Assembly (NCBI GenBank): GCA_900771065.1
Contig: CAAGMP010000268.1
Span: 1 to 8,313, forward strand
Source of the DNA: an uncultured Acinetobacter sp.
GTDB taxonomy: Bacteria; Pseudomonadota; Gammaproteobacteria; Pseudomonadales; Moraxellaceae
Reading direction: 5' to 3'
DNA: 8,313 bases
Of the stretch, positions 1 to 6,547 are shown piece by piece. The translations under genes were made by a program, and so were the position numbers. The notes under the pieces are model-generated. The model ran no database searches and was not told the DNA's origin. It saw only the letters and a list, made by a program, of their open reading frames with translations. Positions within the stretch are counted from its first letter, which is position 1; each line of letters starts with the position of its first letter.

Positions 1-1673
1 AACGTCTGTAAATATTTCCCTTCTTTTTGGAAGGTAATCGCAGAATCTAAGGTAAATTCAGGCACAGTAATGGAACTATTTTCACTATTTTTATTGGTAT
101 TTTGAGTGTATAAATTTTTGGTGTCTTGATCGTAGAAAAAGTTTAAGTTTCTAAGTGAGAGACTTGGATGAACATAAGACCAAGAATTGTTAAAATTATA
201 ACGCGCAGTTAAATTGTTATAAATACGTGTGCCGTTAGGTTCTACAGTTAAATTATTTGGATTATAAATGGCATCATCTAAATTCTTTTTAAAGTATGCG
301 CTGTCATTGTTAAATTCAAATTGGAAACTATCGGGATTTCCTGTTTGATAATTAAGTAAAAACTGCGGCAAACGTGAATAAGGACGATCTGTTCTGCTGA
401 TTTGAGAATCAAGGGTTTGAAAGCTTTCTACTTTTAATTGTGCAGTTAAACCCGGAATACCATTAGCATAATTTAAATTGATGGCACGACGTAAATTTAA
501 GTCGGTACGTGAATCCATTTCACTTTGGAAATCAGAAAAGTAGTCTTTATCTGATGCGTAATTGTATTCTGCTGAAGCGCTAAATTGTGGCGTCATTTGC
601 CATAAATAATCGAAGTGTAAGGCTTTACGTGTTTCATTATTGTAATCATGGTCAGCATTTAAATAAGCGCCATCAATTTTACCTTGACCAATTGGGGTTA
701 AGAAACGAAACTCACCATCAAGCATTAAACCGCGTTTAGAAAAATAACGCGGTGTCAAAATAGCATCATAATTGGGTGCAAGATTTAAATAAACAGGTGC
801 ATTAATTTCAGCACCACCTGTATTGGTTAGACCAAAACTTGGCGTTAATAAACCCGTTGTGCGACGATCATCAATCGGAAAGTTAAAATAAGGCAGCGCT
901 AAAATAGGTACATCTTTCACATATAAACGTGCGTTGACTGTTTCACCACGTCCTGTTTCTTGATTAAGCTTAATTTCTTTGGCTTTTAATTCCCATGTCG
1001 GCTTTTCTTCAGGCGGACAAGTTGTATAAGTTGCATCTTCTAAAATGAGTTGCTCAGTTGATGGGCGAACAATTTTTTTCGCTTCACCATGCGCATGTTG
1101 TATTTCTGAAATATAAAAACTATTACTAAAATCGGCTTCTTGGGTTTTTAAGTTGTAGTTGACGTCATCACTTTGTGCAACGAATCCGCTTTGGGCAATT
1201 TGTACTTGACCTTGTGCATTTGCAAAAGTTTGGGTTTTATCAATAGTAATTTTTTCGGCACGAATCTGACGACCGTTTTGTGAAATAATTACATTGCCTT
1301 CTAAAGTTGAATAATTATTGGGATTGTAATAACCATAATCTGCGGTAATTTCTGAGCTTTCTTGTGTAATATCATTGAGCTTTTGATCAAATGGAATTGG
1401 GGTAATCCATGTGCCTTTACAATAAGCGGAACTCAGTGCCATTGCTGAACGTTGTTGTGCTTCGGGCGCGGTTTTATCGACATAATATTGGTCAAAAAAA
1501 CGTTGACCAGGATATAATTCTTTTTCAGCAATTGCGGTTTTTAATTCTTCATTTGTTAAATTAGAAGGCGTAACATTGGCAACAGCATAATTGGTTAACG
1601 TGCCACCACAGACAAGGGTAACAATTGCAGTTGCTAAAGGATGAAATTTAAACTGTTGCTTCATTTGTTTCAT
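1..1673 (-). CDS. lptD: LPS-assembly outer-membrane protein LptD (N-terminal part, 3' end beyond the window)
   Basis: LptD forms the outer-membrane barrel that, with the lipoprotein LptE, inserts lipopolysaccharide into the outer leaflet. Reading the minus strand from 1673 gives 557 uninterrupted codons running off the left edge, out of roughly 800 expected. Residues 1-32 form a Sec signal peptide: basic n-region, hydrophobic LATAIVTLVCGG, cleavage after YAVA. Residues of about 110-250 form the periplasmic OstA/LptA-like jelly roll (LEGNV, RAEKI, then TTCPP with Cys219 and Trp227). The family signature follows at 256-281 (PILALPYFNFP, DDRRTTGLLTPSFG), then barrel strands. Cys85 (AYCKGTW) and Cys219 match the N-terminal disulfide partners Cys31 and Cys173 of E. 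coli LptD; the C-terminal pair lies outside the window. There is no clear ribosome-binding site, and an in-frame ATG at 1664 (MKQQFKF) is an equally plausible start. The gene is transcribed away from amgK. Confidence 0.96.
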   Translation of the reverse strand, partial: MKQMKQQFKFHPLATAIVTLVCGGTLTNYAVANVTPSNLTNEELKTAIAEKELYPGQRFFDQYYVDKTAPEAQQRSAMALSSAYCKGTWITPIPFDQKLNDITQESSEITADYGYYNPNNYSTLEGNVIISQNGRQIRAEKITIDKTQTFANAQGQVQIAQSGFVAQSDDVNYNLKTQEADFSNSFYISEIQHAHGEAKKIVRPSTEQLILEDATYTTCPPEEKPTWELKAKEIKLNQETGRGETVNARLYVKDVPILALPYFNFPIDDRRTTGLLTPSFGLTNTGGAEINAPVYLNLAPNYDAILTPRYFSKRGLMLDGEFRFLTPIGQGKIDGAYLNADHDYNNETRKALHFDYLWQMTPQFSASAEYNYASDKDYFSDFQSEMDSRTDLNLRRAINLNYANGIPGLTAQLKVESFQTLDSQISRTDRPYSRLPQFLLNYQTGNPDSFQFEFNNDSAYFKKNLDDAIYNPNNLTVEPNGTRIYNNLTARYNFNNSWSYVHPSLSLRNLNFFYDQDTKNLYTQNTNKNSENSSITVPEFTLDSAITFQKEGKYLQT

Positions 1674-1701
1674 TAACCATTTGGATGCTAAGTCGCAATT
1701 A

Positions 1702-1731
1702 ATTATTATTGCATCATAGAGAAAAAGTGAA
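1702..1731 (-). promoter_or_regulatory. Candidate lptD promoter (minus strand)
   Basis: On the minus strand, TTCACT (1731-1726) resembles a -35 box, and AATAAT (1707-1702) matches five of six bases of the -10 consensus, with an 18-base spacer. A second possible -10, TATGAT (1718-1713), lies between them but has no good -35 partner. Either would give a leader of about 20-35 bases before the lptD start. In such AT-rich DNA chance matches are common, so this is a weak call. Confidence 0.3.
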
Positions 1732-1747
1732 TAAGTAGCTACACTTA

Positions 1748-1762
1748 ATCTTTTAAAAAGAT
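1748..1762. repeat. 15-base interrupted palindrome in the lptD/amgK divergent region
   Basis: ATCTTTT and AAAAGAT flank a single central A, a perfect 7-base inverted repeat located 26 bases before the amgK start. Just upstream, GTAGCTAC (1735-1742) is a perfect 8-base palindrome, and TAAGT/ACTTA (1732-1736, 1743-1747) form further arms. The position between divergent genes suits an operator, but AT-rich palindromes arise easily by chance and no known regulator site was recognised. Confidence 0.3.
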
Positions 1763-1788
1763 CAGCCTGTACCAGAATTTATACGAAA

Positions 1789-2805
1789 ATGACGACACAA
1801 CGTGAACAATTAATCCAATCATGGCTTGAACAAGTCCTTGATTCTAGCGAATTTACAATTCAATTTTTGGCAGGCGATGCCAGTTTTCGTCGTTATGCGC
1901 GCATTGCATTTCAAAATCAGACTTATATGCTGATGGATGCGCCACCTGACAAAGAAAATTGTGCACCTTTTGTAAAGATTGACCAATTTTTTGCACAAAA
2001 TGGTGTTTGTGTTCCAAAAATTGTCTACCAAGACTTGCAAAATGGTTTTTTACTATTAGAAGATTTTGGTGATGTTTTATTGTCACATTTACTCAATGAT
2101 CAAACTGTAGATCATTATTATCATCAAAGTTTTAAACAATTAATTCAATTGCAATCGATTGACGGCGCTGACTATTTTCCAACATATAGTTATGAAAAGC
2201 TGATTTCGGAAATGCAGTTATTTACCGATTGGATGTTACCGTCTTTAAATATTCAACTTTCCAATGATGAACAGGCTTTAATTAAACGTACTTTTGCTAT
2301 TTTAGCGAATGCGGCTTTAGCGCAACCGCAAGTCATTGTACATCGTGATTTTCATAGCCGTAATTTAATGCAAATTGCCAACCAAACCGAACTAGGAATT
2401 ATTGATTTCCAAGATGCGGTGATTGGTGCAGATACTTACGACTTAATTTCTATTACCCGTGACGCTTATGTGCAGTGGAAGCCACAACAAGTGCTGAAAT
2501 GGTTTGAAGATTTTTATCAATTATTACCACAAAGTGCGAAAGAAAACCGTAATTTTTCACAGTTTAAACAAGATGCCGATTTTATGGCTATTCAACGTCA
2601 TTTAAAAATTTTGGGTATTTTTGTACGTTTATATGAACGTGATGGCAAAGCCAATTATTTAGCTGATTTGCCGCGTGTAATGTGGTATTTGCGTCAAGAA
2701 AGCCAAGATTATGCTGAATTAAAACCATTTATGCAGTTTATTAATAAAACGGTTTTACCGCTATTTGAACAAAAATATGGTCAGTACGAGGCGAACTTAG
2801 TATGA
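1789..2805 (+). CDS. amgK: N-acetylmuramate/N-acetylglucosamine anomeric kinase AmgK
   Basis: AmgK is a cytoplasmic kinase that phosphorylates the anomeric (C1) hydroxyl of MurNAc, and of GlcNAc, released from recycled cell wall. It feeds MurU and so regenerates UDP-MurNAc without de novo MurA/MurB synthesis. The 338-residue protein has the aminoglycoside-phosphotransferase/choline-kinase fold: a nucleotide-binding N-lobe (LAGDASFRRYARI at about 27-39, LLLEDFG near 88-94), the catalytic loop HRDFHSRNL (His185, Asp187, Asn192), and the metal-binding IIDFQDA (Asp206). The fold alone could suit other APH-family kinases, but the full-length match and the overlap with murU settle the assignment. 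The stop overlaps the murU start by four bases (ATGA), implying translational coupling. The start has no obvious Shine-Dalgarno sequence; it is the first ATG and fits the family's N-terminus. In bacteria with this pathway, AmgK-MurU is known to lower fosfomycin sensitivity by bypassing MurA. Confidence 0.92.
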   Translation: MTTQREQLIQSWLEQVLDSSEFTIQFLAGDASFRRYARIAFQNQTYMLMDAPPDKENCAPFVKIDQFFAQNGVCVPKIVYQDLQNGFLLLEDFGDVLLSHLLNDQTVDHYYHQSFKQLIQLQSIDGADYFPTYSYEKLISEMQLFTDWMLPSLNIQLSNDEQALIKRTFAILANAALAQPQVIVHRDFHSRNLMQIANQTELGIIDFQDAVIGADTYDLISITRDAYVQWKPQQVLKWFEDFYQLLPQSAKENRNFSQFKQDADFMAIQRHLKILGIFVRLYERDGKANYLADLPRVMWYLRQESQDYAELKPFMQFINKTVLPLFEQKYGQYEANLV

Positions 2806-3497
2806 AAGCCATGATTTTAGCAGCAGGTTTAGGTAATCGGATGCGTCCTTTGACTTTGCATACACCGAAACCATTGCTTGAAGTTGGTGGAAAACCATTG
2901 ATTGTTTGGCATATTGAAAAACTGCGTGCTTTGGGTATTTGTGAAATTGTGATTAACACAGCATGGCTTGCTGAAAAATTAGTGGAAACATTGGGAGATG
3001 GTTCTGCTTTTGGTGTAAAAATTTTATGGTCACATGAGCAAGAAGGCTTAGAAACTGCAGGCGGCATTATTCGTGCTTTACCGTTGTTGGGTGAAGAGCC
3101 ATTTATTTTAATTAATGGCGATGTGTGGACTAATTTTGATTTTGCACCACTTTTACATGTCGATTTACAAGATCATTTGGCTTACTTAATGTTGGTCGAT
3201 AATCCTGCACACAATCCGCAGGGTGATTTTATTTTGTCTCATCAAAAAGCATATTGTTTTGAGCAAAATCAAACAGGACAGGCTTTGACTTTTAGTGGTA
3301 TTTCGCTGCTTTCGCCTAAATTGTTTGCTAATTTAGCGCAAGGCAAACGTCCACTTGCGCCATTGTTGCGACAAGCGATGCAAAATCAGCAGGTTTTAGC
3401 CGATTATTTACCTGCTGCATGGGTCGATGTGGGTACACCAGAACGTTTGAAAAGTTTAGATTTAGAAATTCAACAAGGCGTATATTGTGTGCATTAA
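2802..3497 (+). CDS. murU: N-acetylmuramate alpha-1-phosphate uridylyltransferase MurU
   Basis: MurU transfers UMP from UTP to MurNAc-1-phosphate, giving UDP-MurNAc and pyrophosphate, the last step of the recycling shortcut begun by AmgK. The 231-residue protein is a single-domain sugar-nucleotidyltransferase of about the usual MurU length. It shows the nucleotide-binding signature AAGLGNRMRPLT (residues 7-18), followed by PKPLLEVGGKPL with Lys23, the ETAGGI loop (84-89) and the metal-binding NGDVW with Asp107. Closely related folds include RmlA and glucose-1-phosphate uridylyltransferases; the short length without a C-terminal hexapeptide domain and the amgK partner favour MurU. GAGG at 2788-2791 lies ten bases before the ATG, inside the end of amgK, and serves as its ribosome-binding site. 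No terminator-like hairpin follows the stop codon. Confidence 0.93.
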   Translation: MKAMILAAGLGNRMRPLTLHTPKPLLEVGGKPLIVWHIEKLRALGICEIVINTAWLAEKLVETLGDGSAFGVKILWSHEQEGLETAGGIIRALPLLGEEPFILINGDVWTNFDFAPLLHVDLQDHLAYLMLVDNPAHNPQGDFILSHQKAYCFEQNQTGQALTFSGISLLSPKLFANLAQGKRPLAPLLRQAMQNQQVLADYLPAAWVDVGTPERLKSLDLEIQQGVYCVH

Positions 3498-3545
3498 CTG
3501 TGTAATCACTAAGCATAAGTTACTGCTACAAAACTAAGAAACAGG

Positions 3546-3551
3546 TATACT
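3546..3551 (+). promoter_or_regulatory. Candidate -10 box upstream of rsmG
   Basis: TATACT matches five of six bases of the sigma-70 -10 consensus and would place transcription start near 3558, about 24 bases before the rsmG ATG. No good -35 is present at 16-18 bases; TTACTG at 3520-3525 is 20 bases away. It lies in the only sizeable gap (84 bases) between murU and the rsmG-msbA chain, so a promoter is expected here, but the box itself is unproven. Confidence 0.4.
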
Positions 3552-3561
3552 GCCGCTAACT

Positions 3562-3571
3562 CATTCGAATG
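3562..3571. repeat. 10-base perfect palindrome in the rsmG leader
   Basis: CATTCGAATG reads the same on both strands and lies between the candidate -10 box and the rsmG start codon, where a repressor could act on the whole downstream chain. Symmetry does not extend further outward. No known regulator motif was recognised, and a palindrome this short could be chance. Confidence 0.3.
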
Positions 3572-3581
3572 CTGATTGTTT

Positions 3582-4214
3582 ATGCACACGTTTTTTCAAG
3601 ATTTAAAGCAAGGAAGTCAAGCTTTGGGTTTGACTTTGTCTGATGAAACACTCAATTTATTGCTAAAATATCAAGATGCTTTGGTGCTTTGGAATAAAGC
3701 ATATAACTTGACTGCTATTCGAGAACCCAAAGAAATGCTTGTGAAGCATTTGTTAGACAGTTTAAGTATTTTAAAAGACTTACCACAAGGACGTTTGCTT
3801 GATATTGGCACGGGCGGTGGTATGCCGGGGATGATTATTGCATTATGTCAACCTGAACGTGATTGTGTTTTGCTTGATTCAAATGGTAAAAAAATTCGTT
3901 TTTTAAAACAGTTTATTGCCGACTTAAAACTCAAAAATGTAGTGGCAGTGCAAACACGAGTTGAAGATGAAACTAGCATTGCGCAATTAGGACAATTTGA
4001 TGTGATTACCAGTCGTGCGTTTGCATCATTGACCGATTTTGTACAGGCTTCTGTTCCATTTATGCATGAAAAAAGTATCATTGCTTCAATGAAAGGCTTA
4101 GTGCCTCAAGATGAAATTGAGCAATTAAAAAATCAATTTTCATGTCAAATTATCGCCTTAAAAGTACCACGTTTAGATGAGCAACGTCATTTATTGTTAT
4201 TGAAACGTATTTAA
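3582..4214 (+). CDS. rsmG: 16S rRNA (guanine-527-N7)-methyltransferase RsmG
   Basis: RsmG (GidB) uses S-adenosylmethionine to methylate N7 of G527 in the 530 loop of 16S rRNA; loss of this activity is a known route to low-level streptomycin resistance. From ATG 3582 the protein has 210 residues, the usual family length. It shows the family N-terminal block (LLLKYQDALVLWNKAYNLTAIR), the SAM-binding loop LLDIGTGGGMPG (Asp74-Gly80), LLDSNGKKIRFLKQF, VQTRVED, and SRAFASL before the C-terminal LDEQRHLLLLKR. A TTG codon six bases upstream (3576) is in frame and would add two residues. I prefer the ATG because it is the stronger codon and gives an MHTFFQ start like Acinetobacter homologues as I recall them; neither has a clear Shine-Dalgarno sequence. 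The next gene, parA, starts 16 bases after the stop, the classic gidB-parA-parB order. Confidence 0.96.
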   Translation: MHTFFQDLKQGSQALGLTLSDETLNLLLKYQDALVLWNKAYNLTAIREPKEMLVKHLLDSLSILKDLPQGRLLDIGTGGGMPGMIIALCQPERDCVLLDSNGKKIRFLKQFIADLKLKNVVAVQTRVEDETSIAQLGQFDVITSRAFASLTDFVQASVPFMHEKSIIASMKGLVPQDEIEQLKNQFSCQIIALKVPRLDEQRHLLLLKRI

Positions 4215-4219
4215 GGGGG
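4214..4219 (+). promoter_or_regulatory. Shine-Dalgarno site for parA overlapping the rsmG stop
   Basis: AGGGGG begins at the last base of the rsmG TAA stop codon and lies 11 bases before the parA ATG. It is one of the strongest purine-rich ribosome-binding sites in the window and fixes the parA start at 4231. Confidence 0.6.
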
Positions 4220-4230
4220 CAACACTGTTC

Positions 4231-5013
4231 ATGGCACATATTATTGCAATTGCGAACCAAAAAGGCGGTGTCGGTAAAACCACAACCGCTGTCAATTTAG
4301 CTGCATCGTTATCCGTTTTAAAGAAACGTGTTTTATTGATTGATATGGATTCGCAAGGCAATGCGACCATGGGATCGGGTATTCAAAAAAACGAATTACT
4401 ATATTCGGTAACAGATGTGTTATTGGGCGATGCACCCATACAAACAGCCATCGTGAAAACTGAAGTTGGGTATCATGTTTTAGGTGCAAACCGAGAGTTG
4501 TCTGGGGTTGAATTAGCCATTGCTGAACAACAACAACGTGAATTTATTTTATCGCATGCGTTAAAACAAATTGAAGAAAATTACGACTTCATTATTATCG
4601 ATTGTGCGCCAAGTTTAAGTTTAATTACGGTCAATGCATTAACGGCAGTACAAGGCGTGATTATTCCAATGCAATGTGAATATTATGCCTTGGAAGGTTT
4701 AGCCGATTTAACCCAAACCATTGACCGCATTCAACAAGCATTAAATCCACAACTTGAAGTGATGGGCGTGTTACGCACGATGTACGACCCACGTAATGCC
4801 TTAACGCGTGATGTTTCCGCTGAACTTGAACAATTTTTTGGAAATAAATTATATAAAACCACCATTCCTCGAAATATTCGTTTAGCGGAAGCACCTGCAC
4901 ATGGTTTACCAGTTGTTTATTTTGAAAAAAATTCAAAAGGTGCAGTGGCATATTTAAATTTTGCCGCAGAAGTGATTAAAAAAACCAAGGCAAAAAAAGG
5001 AAATAAGGCATGA
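4231..5013 (+). CDS. parA: Chromosome-partitioning ATPase ParA (Soj type)
   Basis: ParA is a Walker-type ATPase that binds DNA non-specifically in its ATP-bound dimer form and is released by ParB-stimulated hydrolysis, moving the origin region to daughter cells. The 260-residue protein begins almost directly with the deviant Walker A motif KGGVGKTTT (Lys11 and Lys16). It then shows LLIDMDSQGNAT (Asp38, Asp40) and Walker B IIIDCAPSL (Asp124). The absence of an N-terminal helix-turn-helix and the short length place it with chromosomal (type Ib-like/Soj) ParA proteins rather than large P1-type plasmid ParAs. Plasmid origin is also unlikely given the rsmG neighbour. MinD is excluded by the lack of a C-terminal amphipathic membrane helix; the tail is instead lysine-rich (KKTKAKKGNK). 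Its stop overlaps the parB start by four bases (ATGA). Confidence 0.96.
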   Translation: MAHIIAIANQKGGVGKTTTAVNLAASLSVLKKRVLLIDMDSQGNATMGSGIQKNELLYSVTDVLLGDAPIQTAIVKTEVGYHVLGANRELSGVELAIAEQQQREFILSHALKQIEENYDFIIIDCAPSLSLITVNALTAVQGVIIPMQCEYYALEGLADLTQTIDRIQQALNPQLEVMGVLRTMYDPRNALTRDVSAELEQFFGNKLYKTTIPRNIRLAEAPAHGLPVVYFEKNSKGAVAYLNFAAEVIKKTKAKKGNKA

Positions 5014-5903
5014 CAGTTAAAAAACGTGGTTTAGCGAAAGGTCGTGGTTTGGATGCTTTGCTTGGTTCAATTCAAAAAGAAAAATTACAGCTTGAAGCAC
5101 AGTCTATTGATCATGGGCAATTGCAACAAATTTCGGTTGAATTGTTAAAACGGGGTGAATATCAACCACGTCGTTTTATTGATGAAGAAGGTTTGCAAGA
5201 ACTTGCTACTTCCATCAAAAAACATGGGGTAATGCAACCGATTGTTGTGCGTCCTGTTAAAAATGATGCCACACATCCTTATGAAATTATTGCAGGTGAG
5301 CGTCGTTGGCGCGCAGCACAATTAGCGGGTTTAAAACACATTCCTGCGATTGTACGTGATTTAACTGACCAAGTCGCAATTGCTTTGGCATTAATTGAAA
5401 ACATTCAGCGTCAAGATTTAAATCCAATTGATCAGGCTTTGGCTTTACAGCGTTTCCATGATGAGTTTGGTTTAAGTCATCAAGAAATTGCCGATACTGT
5501 AGGCAAAGCACGCGCAACGGTAAGTAATTTACTGCGTTTGTTGACTTTGGCAGATTCAATTAAAGACCAAATGCAACAAGGTTTGTTAGATATGGGGCAT
5601 GCGCGCGCGATTTTGACTTTAACTGAAAAAGATCAATTGGCGATTGTTGAAGCGATTATTGAGAAAAAATTGTCAGTACGTCAAACAGAGCAATATGTGC
5701 GTGATTTTTTAGCACCAAAAGAAGAAAAGAAAAAACAGCCTGTTGCACCAGATTTACAAATATTGACCCAACGTTTGACCGAGCGTTTTGGTGCTGAAGT
5801 GAAGATTGATCACAACAAACAAGGTAAAGGTAAGTTAGTGATTAATTATCATTCACTGGATGAATTAGATGGTATTTTAAGTATTTGTTTGGCAGAAAGT
5901 TAA
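5010..5903 (+). CDS. parB: Chromosome-partitioning protein ParB (Spo0J type, CTP-dependent clamp)
   Basis: ParB loads at parS sites, uses CTP to close into a sliding clamp around DNA, and stimulates the ParA ATPase. The 297-residue protein has the expected domain order. First is a basic N-terminal ParA-activating segment (KKRGLAKGRGLDALLG, residues 4-19). The CTPase/ParB domain follows, with QPRR (52-55), GVMQPIVVRP, GERRWRA (96-102) and ENIQRQDLNP (130-139). A helix-turn-helix at about 155-176 (LSHQEIADTVGK, ATVSNLLR) recognises parS, and a C-terminal dimerisation region runs from about 245 to the end. All CTP-contact motifs seem intact. AAGG at 4997-5000 provides a ribosome-binding site inside parA, and translation is probably coupled. 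I found no parS-like sequence in the window, so its target lies elsewhere. Confidence 0.96.
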   Translation: MTVKKRGLAKGRGLDALLGSIQKEKLQLEAQSIDHGQLQQISVELLKRGEYQPRRFIDEEGLQELATSIKKHGVMQPIVVRPVKNDATHPYEIIAGERRWRAAQLAGLKHIPAIVRDLTDQVAIALALIENIQRQDLNPIDQALALQRFHDEFGLSHQEIADTVGKARATVSNLLRLLTLADSIKDQMQQGLLDMGHARAILTLTEKDQLAIVEAIIEKKLSVRQTEQYVRDFLAPKEEKKKQPVAPDLQILTQRLTERFGAEVKIDHNKQGKGKLVINYHSLDELDGILSICLAES

Positions 5904-5921
5904 TTTTGGGGAAATGATTCA

Positions 5922-6539
5922 ATGTGGGAATTAGTTAAAGCAGGTGGGTGGCTGATGCTGCCTTTAATCTTGTGTTCTATTTTTATGATTGCAATTACTA
6001 TTGAACGGTTTATTCGTTTAAAACGCAGTTTAATTTTACCAAAACAATTGCAAGTGCAAGTTGGAAAAAATGTAAATAGTGTTGTTGCGGCATTAAAAAA
6101 ATCGGATCAATTGCAAAATACAACCATTGGACGGATTTTTCTAGCAGGTTTTCAAAATCGCACTCAATCTGAACATTATGTTCGTGCACAAATGGAAGCC
6201 ACAGCATCACAAGAAATTGCTTATTTAGAAAAAAATATTAATTTTTTAGGTACGCTCAGTGCGGTTGCACCATTGTTAGGTTTATTGGGAACGGTTTTGG
6301 GGATTATCGAATCCTTTTTAGTGATTGACTTAGGTACAACTAGCAACCCAACTTTAATGATTCCTGGTATTTCAAAAGCGTTAATTACCACCGCAGCGGG
6401 GATGTTTATTGCTGTTCCTGCTTTGTTTGCATATCGCTATTTTCAACGTTTAGTGCAAGAATATACCGCTGAGTTAGAGCAACAAGCGACTTTATTTCAT
6501 GCTGCATTGTTTTGCAAAGATGACGAAAATGACGGATGA
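5922..6539 (+). CDS. MotA/TolQ/ExbB-family proton-channel protein of the LPS-linked type
   Basis: This inner-membrane protein belongs to the ExbB/TolQ family, which forms pentamers around an ExbD/TolR dimer and uses the proton gradient to drive envelope work. Three membrane segments are visible in 205 residues: about 8-28, 106-135 (APLLGLLGTVLGI) and 150-174 (ALITTAAGMFIAVPAL), with the usual cytoplasmic loop between the first two. The channel threonines match E. coli ExbB Thr148 and Thr181 (here Thr124 and Thr157). The position of the essential E. coli Glu176 is Lys152 (ISKALITT), so this is not a standard ExbB or TolQ. Pseudomonas proteins encoded next to lpxK have the same ISKALITTAAG wording as I recall. 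GGGGA lies a few bases before the start, and the gene begins 18 bases after parB. No TonB or Tol-Pal partner is nearby; a link to LPS export is inferred from msbA downstream. Confidence 0.88.
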   Translation: MWELVKAGGWLMLPLILCSIFMIAITIERFIRLKRSLILPKQLQVQVGKNVNSVVAALKKSDQLQNTTIGRIFLAGFQNRTQSEHYVRAQMEATASQEIAYLEKNINFLGTLSAVAPLLGLLGTVLGIIESFLVIDLGTTSNPTLMIPGISKALITTAAGMFIAVPALFAYRYFQRLVQEYTAELEQQATLFHAALFCKDDENDG

Positions 6540-6547
6540 TGCATCAT
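6536..6547. repeat. 12-base perfect palindrome across the exbB-like stop and exbD-like start
   Basis: ATGATGCATCAT is identical on both strands. It covers the TGA stop of the upstream gene (6537-6539) and the first two bases of the downstream ATG (6546-6548). As RNA it could only form a four-base stem with a four-base loop, so a strong attenuating structure is unlikely. It may be simple coincidence at a six-base junction. Confidence 0.3.

Noticed and set aside
939..946. TGTTTCAC, a half-site of parS
   Set aside because: Only one half matches; the following bases do not give the CACGTG core or the second arm, and it lies within conserved lptD codons.
1605..1616. Cysteine in the LptD signal peptide (TLVCGG), resembling a lipobox
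   Set aside because: The residue before the cysteine is valine and not Gly/Ala/Ser, and a good signal peptidase I site (YAVA) follows; LptD is a barrel protein and not a lipoprotein.
2741..3067. 108-codon open frame on the minus strand over amgK/murU
   Set aside because: It is antisense to well-supported genes, crosses their junction, and has no recognisable protein features.
3498..3545. Terminator after murU
   Set aside because: No GC-rich stem followed by a T-run can be seen; any separation of transcription units here must rely on another mechanism or there is read-through.
3576..3581. Upstream TTG start for rsmG adding two residues
   Set aside because: TTG is a weak codon with no Shine-Dalgarno sequence; the ATG at 3582 gives the expected N-terminus.
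4231..5903. parAB as a sign of an integrated plasmid or phage
   Set aside because: rsmG immediately upstream, the short Soj-type ParA, matching base composition and envelope housekeeping genes on both sides all indicate the chromosomal partition operon.
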